Shown here: piece by piece, positions 48,581-56,331 of the stretch
Numbering within the stretch: position 1 is the stretch's first letter
Layout: every line of letters starts with the position of its first letter
Notes under the pieces: model-generated
The model's input: only the letters and a program-made list of their open reading frames with translations
Database searches by the model: none
What the model was told of the DNA's origin: nothing
Assembly (NCBI RefSeq): GCF_006716235.1
Contig: NZ_VFOR01000005.1
Span: 21,790 to 85,789, forward strand
Source of the DNA: Propioniferax innocua
GTDB lineage: Bacteria > Actinomycetota > Actinomycetes > Propionibacteriales > Propionibacteriaceae
DNA length: 64,000 nt
Direction of reading: 5' to 3'
Translations under genes and position numbers: made by a program

Positions 48581-49512
48581 CGCCCATGAGCGAGCTTCCC
48601 GTCCCGGTCCTGGTGGGACCCACCGCCTCGGGAAAGTCGGGGCTGGCCGTGGACCTCGCGCTGGCACTCGCCGAGCGCGGCCGACCCGCAGAGATCGTCA
48701 ACGCCGACTCCATGCTCGTTTACCGAGGGATGGACATCGGTACCGCCAAACCCACGGTGGATGAACGACGCGGTGTCCGCCATCACCTGATCGACATCAT
48801 GGACGTCACCGAAACCGCTTCGGTCGCCACCTTCCAGGGGATGGCCCGTGAGACGATTGCCGACTGCCGGGCCCGTGGCGTTATCCCCATCGTCGTGGGT
48901 GGGTCGGCGCTCTACTCGCGGGCGGTCACCGACGAGTTCGACTTCCCCGGTACCGACCCGAAGATCCGTGCAGCGTGGGAGGCCGAGCTCGAACGGGTGG
49001 GGCCGGAGGCGCTCCACGCCGAACTGGCGCGACGCGAGCCCGCAGCCGCCGAGCAGGTTCTGCCGGGCAATGGTCGACGTATCGTCCGTGCACTCGAAGT
49101 CATCGATCTGACCGGTTCCTTCGTCGCCCACCTGCCCCGGCTTGTGTATGCGCTGCGCGGCGTGGTGCAGATCGGGCTCGATCTGGAGCGTGACGTCCTC
49201 GATGAGCGCATCGAGATGCGCGTCGACCAGATGTGGGCCGACGGGCTGGTCGACGAGGTGCGGCGGCTCATTCCAGAAGGCCTGCGGGAGGGACGTACTG
49301 CCTCGCGTGCATTGGGATACCGCCAGGTGCTGGAATTCTTGGCCGGTGAATGCACCGAAAAGGATGCGCGGGACGCGACGGTCACCCAGACGCGGCGATT
49401 CGCACGCAAACAGCTCGGCTGGTACCGGCGTGATGAGCGGATCACCTGGATCCCGGCGTTGGCCGATGACCGCGTCGACCGGGCACTGGAGATCTGTGCT
49501 GCAGATGATTGA
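48577..49512 (+). CDS. miaA: tRNA dimethylallyltransferase
   Basis: A 311-residue P-loop enzyme adding the dimethylallyl group to A37 of UNN-reading tRNAs, the substrate for MiaB. Walker A GPTASGKS (14-21), NADSMLVYRGMDIGTAKP and the tRNA-contacting RQVLEFLAGE are present. The start is ATG 48577 (overlapping the previous stop) or ATG 48586; spacing to GGGAG favours the latter slightly. Confidence 0.94.
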   Translation: MTPMSELPVPVLVGPTASGKSGLAVDLALALAERGRPAEIVNADSMLVYRGMDIGTAKPTVDERRGVRHHLIDIMDVTETASVATFQGMARETIADCRARGVIPIVVGGSALYSRAVTDEFDFPGTDPKIRAAWEAELERVGPEALHAELARREPAAAEQVLPGNGRRIVRALEVIDLTGSFVAHLPRLVYALRGVVQIGLDLERDVLDERIEMRVDQMWADGLVDEVRRLIPEGLREGRTASRALGYRQVLEFLAGECTEKDARDATVTQTRRFARKQLGWYRRDERITWIPALADDRVDRALEICAADD

Positions 49513-49520
49513 CTTGCCCC

Positions 49521-50333
49521 ATGCGCACTTGGTCGTTCGCCAAAGGGCACGGCACGGAGAATGACTTCGTCATCATCGTGGACCGCCATGATCTGTTGAG
49601 CCCCGGTACCGACGATGTCCGGTATCTGTGTGACCGACGCGTCGGCGTCGGTGGTGACGGCTTCCTTCGAGCGGTCAAGGCTGAACACATCGACGGCTGG
49701 GATGGCGATCCCGACCTGTGGTTCATGGATTACCGCAATGCCGACGGTTCGCTCGCCGAGATGTGTGGAAATGGCATCCGCGTCTTTGCTCGTCATCTTG
49801 CTGACGAAGGGCTCATCGGTGCTGAGGTGAGCATCGCCACGCGTGCCGGGGCCAAACAGGTCTCAGTGCTGAGCGACGGACGCGTACGCGTGGACATGTC
49901 GCCGGTTCGGCTGATGGCGGAGTCCCGCGTGACCCATGGTGGCTGTGCTTATGACGCAGTGGGCGTCGATGTCGGCAATCCTCACGCGGTCTGCGGCACC
50001 GACGACCTCGAGGCCCTTGACCTCACCATCGCTCCGGAATTCGACGCCGAGGTCTATCCCGCAGGAACTAACGTGGAGTTCGTGTGTGGACTCGGGGACC
50101 ATCACGTCGCGATGCGGGTGTTCGAGCGAGGTGTGGGGGAGACCCGCTCGTGCGGTACCGGAACCGTGGCGGCCGCTACTGCGGCCCGTGCTTGGGCCGG
50201 TGAACGCGATGACGCGTCGTGGCGAGTCGACGTGCCTGGTGGGTCGCTGGAGATCGCTTTCCACGGTGACGCGATCACGATGACCGGACCGGCCGTGCTC
50301 GTCGCCCACGGTGAAGTCGTCCTTCCCGACTGA
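49521..50333 (+). CDS. dapF: Diaminopimelate epimerase
   Basis: A 270-residue cofactor-free epimerase giving meso-diaminopimelate for lysine and peptidoglycan. The two catalytic cysteines are Cys82 (EMCGNGIR) and Cys211 (RSCGTGT). ATG 49521 begins MRTWSFAKGHGTENDFV, the conserved start. It follows miaA by eight bases. Confidence 0.95.
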   Translation: MRTWSFAKGHGTENDFVIIVDRHDLLSPGTDDVRYLCDRRVGVGGDGFLRAVKAEHIDGWDGDPDLWFMDYRNADGSLAEMCGNGIRVFARHLADEGLIGAEVSIATRAGAKQVSVLSDGRVRVDMSPVRLMAESRVTHGGCAYDAVGVDVGNPHAVCGTDDLEALDLTIAPEFDAEVYPAGTNVEFVCGLGDHHVAMRVFERGVGETRSCGTGTVAAATAARAWAGERDDASWRVDVPGGSLEIAFHGDAITMTGPAVLVAHGEVVLPD

Positions 50334-50410
50334 TCGGGGCGCCGATCGGGGCTTGGGGGACGAGGCACTTCACGGAACAGTTTTGTGCTTCATGGGAGAA
50401 TGGCCGGACG

Positions 50411-51904
50411 ATGACTTCTGCCCACGCCACATCCCTGCCGGATCCTGACGATGGATTCGCCCCCGATGACGAACTCCACATCGGGCCGATCGAGACCCTG
50501 CCCGAACGCAACGGAGCGGTGGAGCCTGCTGACGCCGACGGCGACCAGCTCGAACGCGCCGAACGCGAATCGCTGCGCCGCGTCGGTATGTCGACCCAGC
50601 TCGCCGACATCGGTGAGGTCGAGTACCGCGATCTCCAGCTTGAACGTGTCGTGCTCGTGGCGGTCTGGACCACCGGATCCCACGTGGATGTCGACAACTC
50701 CGTAGCCGAGCTGCAGTTGCTGGCCGAGACCGCCGGTGCCCAGGTGCTCGAGGGCCTCGTGCAGCGTCGTCAACGTGTCGATCCGGCCACCTTCATCGGG
50801 TCGGGCAAGGTGGCTGAACTGCTCGATGTGGTGGTTGCCACGGCGGCCGACACCGTCATCTGTGACGGCGAACTGACCCCGGCCCAGCTGCGCAATCTCG
50901 AGGATCGCCTCAAGGTGAAGGTCATCGACCGCACCGCGCTGATCCTGGATATTTTCGCCCAGCACGCCAAGTCGGTGGAGGGCAAAGCCCAGGTCGAGCT
51001 CGCCCAGCTTCAGTACATGAAGCAACGCCTTCGCGGTTGGGGCGGAAACCTGTCTCGCCAGGCCGGTGGCCGCGTGTCGGCCGGCGCTGGTATCGGCGGC
51101 CGTGGTCCTGGTGAAACCAAGATCGAGACCGATCGCCGACGCATCAATCAGCGCATCAGCCAGTTGCGGGCCAAGCTCCGTGAGATGGACGGGACACGTG
51201 CCACCAAGCGCGCCGAACGCCTCCGGAACCGTGTGCCTTCGGTGGCGATCGTGGGCTACACCAATGCGGGCAAATCATCATTGTTGAATCGTCTCACCGG
51301 GGCGGGTGTCCTGGTGGAGGACGCACTGTTCGCGACCCTGGACCCGACCACGCGACGCTCCGAGACCCCCGACGGTCGTGAGTTCACCCTCACCGACACC
51401 GTGGGCTTCGTGCGTCATCTGCCGCACGATCTGGTGGAGGCCTTCGCCTCCACGCTTGAGGAGTCAGCCCACGCTGACCTGCTGCTGCACGTGGTCGATG
51501 CATCCGATCCAGACCCGGAAGGCCAGATCGCCGCGGTACGGGAGGTGCTCAATGACATCGACGCCGGTGGCATCCCCGAGATGCTCGTGTTCAACAAGGC
51601 CGACTTGGCAGAGCCTGCGGTTCTGGCGACCCTGCGCTCGGCCTACCCAGACGCGGTCATCGTCTCTGCACGGACCGGCGTCGGTCTGGACACGCTGCGT
51701 ACGACTCTCTACGACGGACTCCCGCACCCTGCGATCGAGATTCGTGCGCTGGTGCCCTATGAACGCGGTGACCTGATCGACAAGATCCACCGCAACGGCG
51801 AGTTCCTCACCGCCGAGCACCGGGCGGACGGGACGTACGTGGTCGCCCGCGTCCACCCGGACCTGGCCGGAGAACTCGCACCTTTCCGGACCGACGCCGC
51901 ATGA
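50411..51904 (+). CDS. hflX: GTPase HflX
   Basis: A 497-residue Obg-like GTPase that splits or rescues stalled ribosomes. It has the N-terminal HflX domain (TFIGSGKVAEL), the long-helix region with GRGPGETKIETDRR, and the G domain: G1 GYTNAGKSS (282-290), DPTTR, DTVGFVRHLP and NKAD. An acidic extension of about 60 residues precedes the HflX domain. Located after dapF as in many actinobacteria. Confidence 0.94.
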   Translation: MTSAHATSLPDPDDGFAPDDELHIGPIETLPERNGAVEPADADGDQLERAERESLRRVGMSTQLADIGEVEYRDLQLERVVLVAVWTTGSHVDVDNSVAELQLLAETAGAQVLEGLVQRRQRVDPATFIGSGKVAELLDVVVATAADTVICDGELTPAQLRNLEDRLKVKVIDRTALILDIFAQHAKSVEGKAQVELAQLQYMKQRLRGWGGNLSRQAGGRVSAGAGIGGRGPGETKIETDRRRINQRISQLRAKLREMDGTRATKRAERLRNRVPSVAIVGYTNAGKSSLLNRLTGAGVLVEDALFATLDPTTRRSETPDGREFTLTDTVGFVRHLPHDLVEAFASTLEESAHADLLLHVVDASDPDPEGQIAAVREVLNDIDAGGIPEMLVFNKADLAEPAVLATLRSAYPDAVIVSARTGVGLDTLRTTLYDGLPHPAIEIRALVPYERGDLIDKIHRNGEFLTAEHRADGTYVVARVHPDLAGELAPFRTDAA

Positions 51905-51955
51905 ACCGGTGCCGATCCGCCGCTCTCGGAGTGGTGGTCAGCGCGTCGGCCCGAT

Positions 51956-51978
51956 GTGTCGGGGCACTGGCATAGGGT
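51956..51978 (+). promoter_or_regulatory. RecA-NDp/PafBC-type promoter of dinG
   Basis: GTGTCGGGG, exactly eight bases (CACTGGCA), then TAGGGT (51973-51978) matches TTGTCRGTG-N8-TAnnnT at 7 of 9 plus the -10 box. Six bases later comes GTG 51985, so the transcript is predicted to be leaderless and DNA-damage inducible without LexA. Confidence 0.5.
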
Positions 51979-51984
51979 GCCTGC

Positions 51985-54018
51985 GTGACGGATCATCGTG
52001 ATGTGCTGGCAGCGGCCGTGTCCCGGGTCGGCGGAACCTCCCGGCCCGGTCAGGAGCAGATGGCCGACGCGTTGGCACAGGCCTTTGAGTCGGGTGACCA
52101 TCTCCTGGTGCAGGCCGGCACGGGTACCGGGAAGTCCTTGGGGTATCTGGCGCCGGTGTTGACCCGCGTCCATGACCATGACGAACGTGTGGTGATCGCG
52201 ACCGCAACCTTGGCCCTGCAGGCACAGTTGGCGAACAACGACATTCCGCACGCGCTCAAGGCGATGGCCGAGACCACCGGCCACGAACCCCGCTCCGCGG
52301 TGTTGAAGGGGCGCAGTAATTATGCGTGTCTGATGCGTGTCCGCGATCAGGCGGGAATGGCGCAGGAGTCACTGCTCTCCAGTGAGGAGGTCGCCAGTGC
52401 CGTGGATGACACCGATCCCGAATCGGTCACTGGAGCCGAAGTGGTGGCACTGCGCGAATGGGCCGAGGACGAGGCCGAACGCACCGGTCTCGCCGACCGC
52501 GATGATGCTCCCAGCCACACCGGTAGGGGATGGGCGCAGGTCTCGGTGTCGCAACGCGAATGCGTCGGTGCCCAGCGTTGTCCCTACGGTGAGGAGTGCT
52601 TCGCCGAGCGGGCCCGCGAACGGGCACGTCAGGCTGATGTGGTGGTGACCAACCATGCCCTGTTGGCCATCGATGCGATGAGCGATGTGCAGACGCTGCC
52701 GGAGTACGACCATGTGGTGATCGACGAGGCCCATGAACTTGTTGCACGAGTCACCGGGGCGGCATCGGCGGAGCTCTCTCCACAGCAGGTGGAGCGGGTG
52801 GCGAAGCGTTGCACGGTCTATCTCGATGATGACCTCGGCATGGACTTCCTCGACGCAGCCGATGACCTCCAGCAAGCCCTCGATGACGCCGAGCCGGGCC
52901 GTGTCACCGAACCTGGCGCGGTCACCATGGCATTCGAGCGAGTTCGTGACGTCTCCCGACGCGTCGCCTCTGCCTTGGGAGGGCGCGAAGGCGGGGGAGA
53001 CACCGACAACGACAAGCGTCAAGTGCTCGCCGTGGTGCGAGAAGTCTTCGAGATATCCGAACGCATGGCCGCGCTCGGGGACTTCGATGTGGTCTACGTC
53101 AACGACCGGGAACGAGCCGGCCGGGAGGCTCGGGTGGCTCCCCTGAGCGTCGCCGGATTGATGCGGACCCGGGTGTTGGCCGAGGCCACGACGGTGTTCA
53201 CATCCGCCACCCTCAAACTCGGTGGTGACTTCACGAACGTGGCCGCCAGTTTCGGGCTTCGTGCCCACGAGCGGGTCGATGATTCCGCACCCAGGTCGGG
53301 CAACGAAGCGGGGCCCGATGGGGAGGGGGACGAGGTCGGACCGTTGCCGTGGCGGGGGATCGATGTCGGATCACCGTTCGACTACCGCCGTCAGGGCATC
53401 ATGTACATCGCGAAACACCTGCCGCCACCGCGCCGTGACGGCATCACAGCGGAGAACCTCACCGAGGTCGCGGAACTTGTGTGGGCAGCCGGCGGGCGCA
53501 CGCTCGGACTGTTCGCCTCCCAGCGCTCGGCCGAGGCTGCTGCGGTGCATGTGCGGCGTCAACTTCCCGACCACACGATCCTGTGCCAGGGCGACGCCCA
53601 GCTGTCGGAACTGACGCGGCGGTTCATCGACGAACCGGCAGTCAGCCTGTTCGGCACCGTCTCGCTGTGGCAGGGCATTGACGTGCCGGGTGACACCTGT
53701 CAGCTCGTGATCATCGACAAGATCCCGTTCCCGCGCCCCGACGATCCCCTCATGCAGGCACGTCAACAGGCGGTCACTCAAGTCGGCGGCAATGGTTTCA
53801 TGGCCGTGGCCGCGAGCCATGCCGCACTGCTGCTTGCCCAAGGCTCCGGACGCCTCATCCGCCGATCCACCGACCGCGGCCTTGTCGCTGTACTCGACCC
53901 CCGCCTTGTGACTGCACGCTACGGCAGCTTTCTCCGCGCCTCCATGCCGCCCATGTGGGCCACGACCGAACGCGAGACCGCGATCCAGGCGCTGCGACGC
54001 CTCACCGGCCAAGACTGA
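51985..54018 (+). CDS. dinG: DinG/XPD-family ATP-dependent DNA helicase
   Basis: A 677-residue superfamily 2 iron-sulfur helicase, 5'-3' polarity in the family. Walker A AGTGTGKS (44-51), DEAH (247-250), and four cysteines placed for a 4Fe-4S cluster (Cys115, Cys193, Cys199, Cys205). The helicase C-terminal part has FGTVSLWQGIDVPG and QGSGRLIRRSTDRG. It probably unwinds R-loops or damaged DNA. The start is GTG 51985, with no ribosome-binding site. Confidence 0.92.
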   Translation: MTDHRDVLAAAVSRVGGTSRPGQEQMADALAQAFESGDHLLVQAGTGTGKSLGYLAPVLTRVHDHDERVVIATATLALQAQLANNDIPHALKAMAETTGHEPRSAVLKGRSNYACLMRVRDQAGMAQESLLSSEEVASAVDDTDPESVTGAEVVALREWAEDEAERTGLADRDDAPSHTGRGWAQVSVSQRECVGAQRCPYGEECFAERARERARQADVVVTNHALLAIDAMSDVQTLPEYDHVVIDEAHELVARVTGAASAELSPQQVERVAKRCTVYLDDDLGMDFLDAADDLQQALDDAEPGRVTEPGAVTMAFERVRDVSRRVASALGGREGGGDTDNDKRQVLAVVREVFEISERMAALGDFDVVYVNDRERAGREARVAPLSVAGLMRTRVLAEATTVFTSATLKLGGDFTNVAASFGLRAHERVDDSAPRSGNEAGPDGEGDEVGPLPWRGIDVGSPFDYRRQGIMYIAKHLPPPRRDGITAENLTEVAELVWAAGGRTLGLFASQRSAEAAAVHVRRQLPDHTILCQGDAQLSELTRRFIDEPAVSLFGTVSLWQGIDVPGDTCQLVIIDKIPFPRPDDPLMQARQQAVTQVGGNGFMAVAASHAALLLAQGSGRLIRRSTDRGLVAVLDPRLVTARYGSFLRASMPPMWATTERETAIQALRRLTGQD

Positions 54019-54022
54019 CGCC

Positions 54023-54055
54023 CGTCACACGCGCGTCACACGCGTGTCACACGCG
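54023..54055. repeat. Three 11-bp tandem repeats between dinG and lexA
   Basis: CGTCACACGCG at 54023-54033 and 54034-54044, then TGTCACACGCG at 54045-54055. The last copy forms the lexA stop and final codons (convergent genes), so the array has grown up to the coding end. Confidence 0.85.
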
Positions 54056-54835
54056 ACGCATCACCGCCACAACTTTCCCCAGAATCGTTGCATCGTTCCC
54101 ATCGATCGGGTCGTAGGCGGGGTTGTGCGGCATCAGCCACACCTGATCCTTGGTTCGTTTGAACGTCTTGACGGTGGCCTCGAGATCGAGAAGTGCGGCG
54201 ACGATGTCGCCGTTCTCGGCATTGGACTGCTGACGCACGGCTACCCAGTCACCGTCACAGATCGCGGCGTCGATCATCGAATCACCGCGGACCTCCAGTA
54301 GGAAAACCGTGCCTTCGCCGACGAGTTGCTTGGGCAGGGGGAACACCTGCTCCACCTGTTCCTCGGCCAGGATCGGGCCGCCGGCGGCGATACGGCCCAC
54401 CACGGGAACGTTGATCGCATCCGGGAATGACTCACCGATGTCTGTCACATCGAAGTCGTCGTTGTGCACACCCACCACGTGGGGCGGTTCCTCGAGGGGA
54501 GTCTGCCCGCCATCTTCCGGCAGGAGGACCTCGAGTGCACGAGGGCGACGCGGATCACGGCGCAGGAACCCTCGTTCCTCGAGAACGCGTAGCTGGTGGG
54601 AGACAGAGGACGTGCTCGACAAGCCGATCTGATCGCCCATCTCCCGAATACTCGGCGGGTAACCGTTGAGGGTCACAGCGTTCTTGATGACCTCCAGCAG
54701 TCGTCGTTGGCGTGGAGTCAACTCATCAAGATGGGGTAGATCCGATGGAAGTGGGGGGACGTTCGCCGAAGCGGTCATCTGGGCGTTGACATCGGCCTTG
54801 CGCGGGCGTCCGGGGCGGCGTTTCGGCGCATTCAT
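54047..54835 (-). CDS. lexA: SOS repressor LexA
   Basis: A 262-residue repressor. The winged helix-turn-helix is at about 35-100 ([26 protein letters not shown]). The self-cleavage site is Ala151-Gly152 in GRIAAGG, and the catalytic dyad is Ser186 (GDSMID) and Lys223 (TVKTF). ATG 54835 is chosen because the -10 box TAGAAT ends seven bases before it; the upstream ATG 54844 overlaps that box and would not be transcribed. A LexA box covers the promoter, giving autoregulation. Confidence 0.95.
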   Translation of the reverse strand: MNAPKRRPGRPRKADVNAQMTASANVPPLPSDLPHLDELTPRQRRLLEVIKNAVTLNGYPPSIREMGDQIGLSSTSSVSHQLRVLEERGFLRRDPRRPRALEVLLPEDGGQTPLEEPPHVVGVHNDDFDVTDIGESFPDAINVPVVGRIAAGGPILAEEQVEQVFPLPKQLVGEGTVFLLEVRGDSMIDAAICDGDWVAVRQQSNAENGDIVAALLDLEATVKTFKRTKDQVWLMPHNPAYDPIDGNDATILGKVVAVMRRV

Positions 54836-54842
54836 GCCATCC

Positions 54843-54848
54843 ATTCTA
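54843..54848 (-). promoter_or_regulatory. -10 box of lexA
   Basis: TAGAAT on the minus strand, seven bases before ATG 54835, again a leaderless layout. A TTGTAT -35 candidate lies inside the LexA box at 54866-54881. Confidence 0.5.
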
Positions 54849-54865
54849 GGCAGGGAGCCCGCGAT

Positions 54866-54881
54866 TCATACAACTGTTCGA
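54866..54881. promoter_or_regulatory. LexA box over the lexA promoter
   Basis: On the minus strand TCGAAC-AGTT-GTATGA matches 10 of 12 consensus positions and covers the spacer/-35 of lexA, so it suits autorepression. Confidence 0.65.
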
Positions 54882-54972
54882 GGCGTGTCGTGGTCTCGAA
54901 CGTGTGAGCGGCTCAAATCTGTCGTACCCCCCTGTGATGCTTCAGGTGTAGCGCCCGGGCCACCAAGAATGT

Positions 54973-54988
54973 CGAAACTATGATCGAT
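54973..54988. promoter_or_regulatory. Second possible LexA box in the lexA divergent region
   Basis: TCGAAA-CTAT-GATCGA matches 10 of 12 consensus positions. It lies midway between lexA and the small SOS gene. Confidence 0.5.
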
Positions 54989-55027
54989 TTATTCTTGCCT
55001 CCGCGGGGTCGGGCGTGCATCCTTGTA

Positions 55028-55043
55028 TCGAACATTTGTTCGG
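55028..55043. promoter_or_regulatory. LexA box upstream of the small membrane gene
   Basis: TCGAAC-ATTT-GTTCGG matches 11 of 12 consensus positions. It overlaps the likely promoter of the plus-strand gene at 55128. Confidence 0.75.
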
Positions 55044-55068
55044 AGCCTGATTGCTGGTGGGGCTCTGG

Positions 55069-55116
55069 GCGAGAGAGCAGAAGAGCGAGAGAGCAGAAGA
55101 GCGAGAGAGCAGAAGG
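55069..55116. repeat. Three 16-bp tandem repeats in the leader of the small SOS gene
   Basis: GCGAGAGAGCAGAAGA at 55069-55084 and 55085-55100, with a third copy 55101-55116 differing in the last base. That change turns the third copy into AGAAGGAG, the ribosome-binding site of the following gene. Confidence 0.95.
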
Positions 55117-55127
55117 AGTTGGCACCC

Positions 55128-55442
55128 ATGGCCGCAGTGATGGTGGAACGAGTCGATTCGATGGTCGGGCGCGAGGTGCGTTCGGCGCGAAGTGTGCGCT
55201 CGATGCAGGAGCCTCGGTCGCGCGCTCGCGGGCCCAGATCCCTGCGAGTGCTCGAGGGTGGCATGGCAGGGCAGGCGGTGGCCGGGTCGTGCAGGGTGTC
55301 GCGACCTGTGCCGATGGAGGCCCCCGCGTCGGGGTGGCGGCTCACGGAGCGCGGGATCGCCGTCGTCATGGGGGTGTTGGCGCTCATGGTCATGGCTGGG
55401 GTGCTGTGCGTCGTTGTCACGTTTCTTCAGGTGACCTCCTGA
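55128..55442 (+). CDS. Small SOS-type membrane protein (ChiZ/YneA position, no LysM domain)
   Basis: A 104-residue protein. A basic, Arg/Ser-rich cytoplasmic part (1-68) is followed by GWRLTERGIAVV and one membrane helix (about 76-100), ending QVTS. Between lexA and nrdR actinobacteria usually encode a LysM cell-division inhibitor (ChiZ in mycobacteria, YneA in Bacillus, DivS in C. glutamicum). The RLTERG-helix segment resembles its anchor, but the LysM part is absent and a terminator follows at once. AAGGAG precedes ATG 55128. The upstream LexA box predicts SOS induction. Function as division inhibitor is inference. Confidence 0.65.
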   Translation: MAAVMVERVDSMVGREVRSARSVRSMQEPRSRARGPRSLRVLEGGMAGQAVAGSCRVSRPVPMEAPASGWRLTERGIAVVMGVLALMVMAGVLCVVVTFLQVTS

Positions 55443-55485
55443 CCGAAAAGGGTTCGACGCGCCGTGTCGCCTGATTCTTTTCGGT
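55442..55485 (+). terminator. Hairpin after the small SOS gene
   Basis: ACCGAAAAG (55442-55450) pairs with CTTTTCGGT (55477-55485); an inner CGAC/GTCG stem folds within the loop. It begins at the stop codon and is followed by GACTTTT. Confidence 0.65.
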
Positions 55486-55577
55486 GACTTTTCCCTGTCC
55501 CTGTGGGGGTTGGGGCAGGTGGGGCATGAGGGGGCTTCGCGGCGTGGTTGCTCTTGTGGGGGACTCGCCCTAGGATG
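55486..55577. other. Intergenic stretch upstream of the nrdR control region
   Basis: Within the 315-base gap 55443-55757 this part is G/T-rich (runs such as GTGGGGGTTGGGGCAGG). I see no gene. A TAGGAT box (55571-55576) just before the first NrdR box could be a -10 element. Confidence 0.4.
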
Positions 55578-55625
55578 CCCATATCTAGTAGTTACAGACG
55601 TGTCGTTAATCCACAGATAGTGGTT
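55578..55625. promoter_or_regulatory. Tandem NrdR boxes
   Basis: CCCATATCTAGTAGTT (55578-55593) and TCCACAGATAGTGGTT (55610-55625) resemble actinobacterial NrdR boxes (nearly palindromic with a TAGT/AGTGG half). Their starts are 32 bases apart, about three helical turns, the usual spacing for cooperative NrdR binding. NrdR would repress its own operon with nrdJ. Confidence 0.65.
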
Positions 55626-55713
55626 GTTGTGCACATGGTGTCCACAGCCTCCCCCACAGGAATGGGGTGGGTTACGCACAGGGCTGACGGGGTTCTCCAC
55701 CGTTTCGTCCACA
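55607..55713. promoter_or_regulatory. Cluster of DnaA-box-like sites before nrdR
   Basis: TAATCCACA (55607-55615), GTGTCCACA (55638-55646) and TCGTCCACA (55705-55713) are each within one or two bases of DnaA boxes (TTATCCACA/TTGTCCACA). DnaA control of ribonucleotide reductase is known in E. coli; here it is only suggested. Confidence 0.3.
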
Positions 55714-55757
55714 ACTGAACGTCCGACCATCGATGTGCCACCCGGGAGGTGAACGCC

Positions 55758-56210
55758 GTGTACTGCCCGTTCTGTCAGCACCATGATTCGCGTGTGCTCG
55801 ATTCACGGACCACTGAGGACGGCCGTTGCGTGCGTCGTCGTCGCCAGTGTCCGTCGTGCGAGAGGCGATTCACCACGATCGAGCAGATGCAGATCGTCGT
55901 CGTCAAGCGCTCGGGCGTGATTGAGCCGTTCAGCCGAGACAAGGTCATCACCGGCGTGCGGAAGGCCTGCAAGGGGCGTCCGGTCACCACCGAGCAGCTG
56001 GCGAAGCTGGGGCAGGACGTCGAGGATGCCCTTCGCGCCGCCGGTCGTGCCGAGGTGCCTGCCGACGAGGTCGGTCTCGCCATCCTTGAGCCGCTGCGGA
56101 AGCTCGACCAAGTCGCGTACCTGAGGTTCGCGAGCGTCTACAAACAGTACGAATCCGTGGACGACTTCACCGCGGAGATCGACTCCCTGAAAGGGGCGCC
56201 CACGGCGTGA
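55758..56210 (+). CDS. nrdR: Transcriptional repressor NrdR
   Basis: A 150-residue repressor of ribonucleotide reductase genes. The zinc ribbon has Cys3, Cys6, Cys31 and Cys34, then an ATP-cone (about 46-136, [16 protein letters not shown]) that senses ATP/dATP. GTG 55758 is chosen because the conserved VYCPFC starts there and GGGAGGT (55744-55750) is at right spacing; GTG 55749 overlaps that site. nrdJ follows. Confidence 0.94.
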   Translation: MYCPFCQHHDSRVLDSRTTEDGRCVRRRRQCPSCERRFTTIEQMQIVVVKRSGVIEPFSRDKVITGVRKACKGRPVTTEQLAKLGQDVEDALRAAGRAEVPADEVGLAILEPLRKLDQVAYLRFASVYKQYESVDDFTAEIDSLKGAPTA

Positions 56211-56331
56211 CTTCGCGCCGCCCACACAAGACCGCGCCCTGATCGGGTGTGAGTCCCCAAGCATTGAGCATCACCACCAGCAGACATTCCACAGACACCA
56301 CGAACGTGAGCAAGACGAGGAGTCACCACCC

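Noticed and set aside
46307..48667. Long minus-strand open frame (about 780 codons) across miaB, the unknown membrane gene and miaA
   Set aside because: It overlaps three recognisable or coupled genes on the other strand and has no domain signature or plausible start site.
55069..55127. Coding extension of the small SOS gene through the 16-bp repeats (start at 55023)
   Set aside because: The frame is open, but the 16-bp period is not a multiple of three and the third copy makes the ribosome-binding site for ATG 55128; the extension reads as low-complexity Arg/Glu.
56211..56331. Cobalamin riboswitch before the B12-dependent reductase nrdJ
   Set aside because: The gap to nrdR is only 121 bases and shows no B12-box motif; nrdJ is translated from the nrdR transcript.
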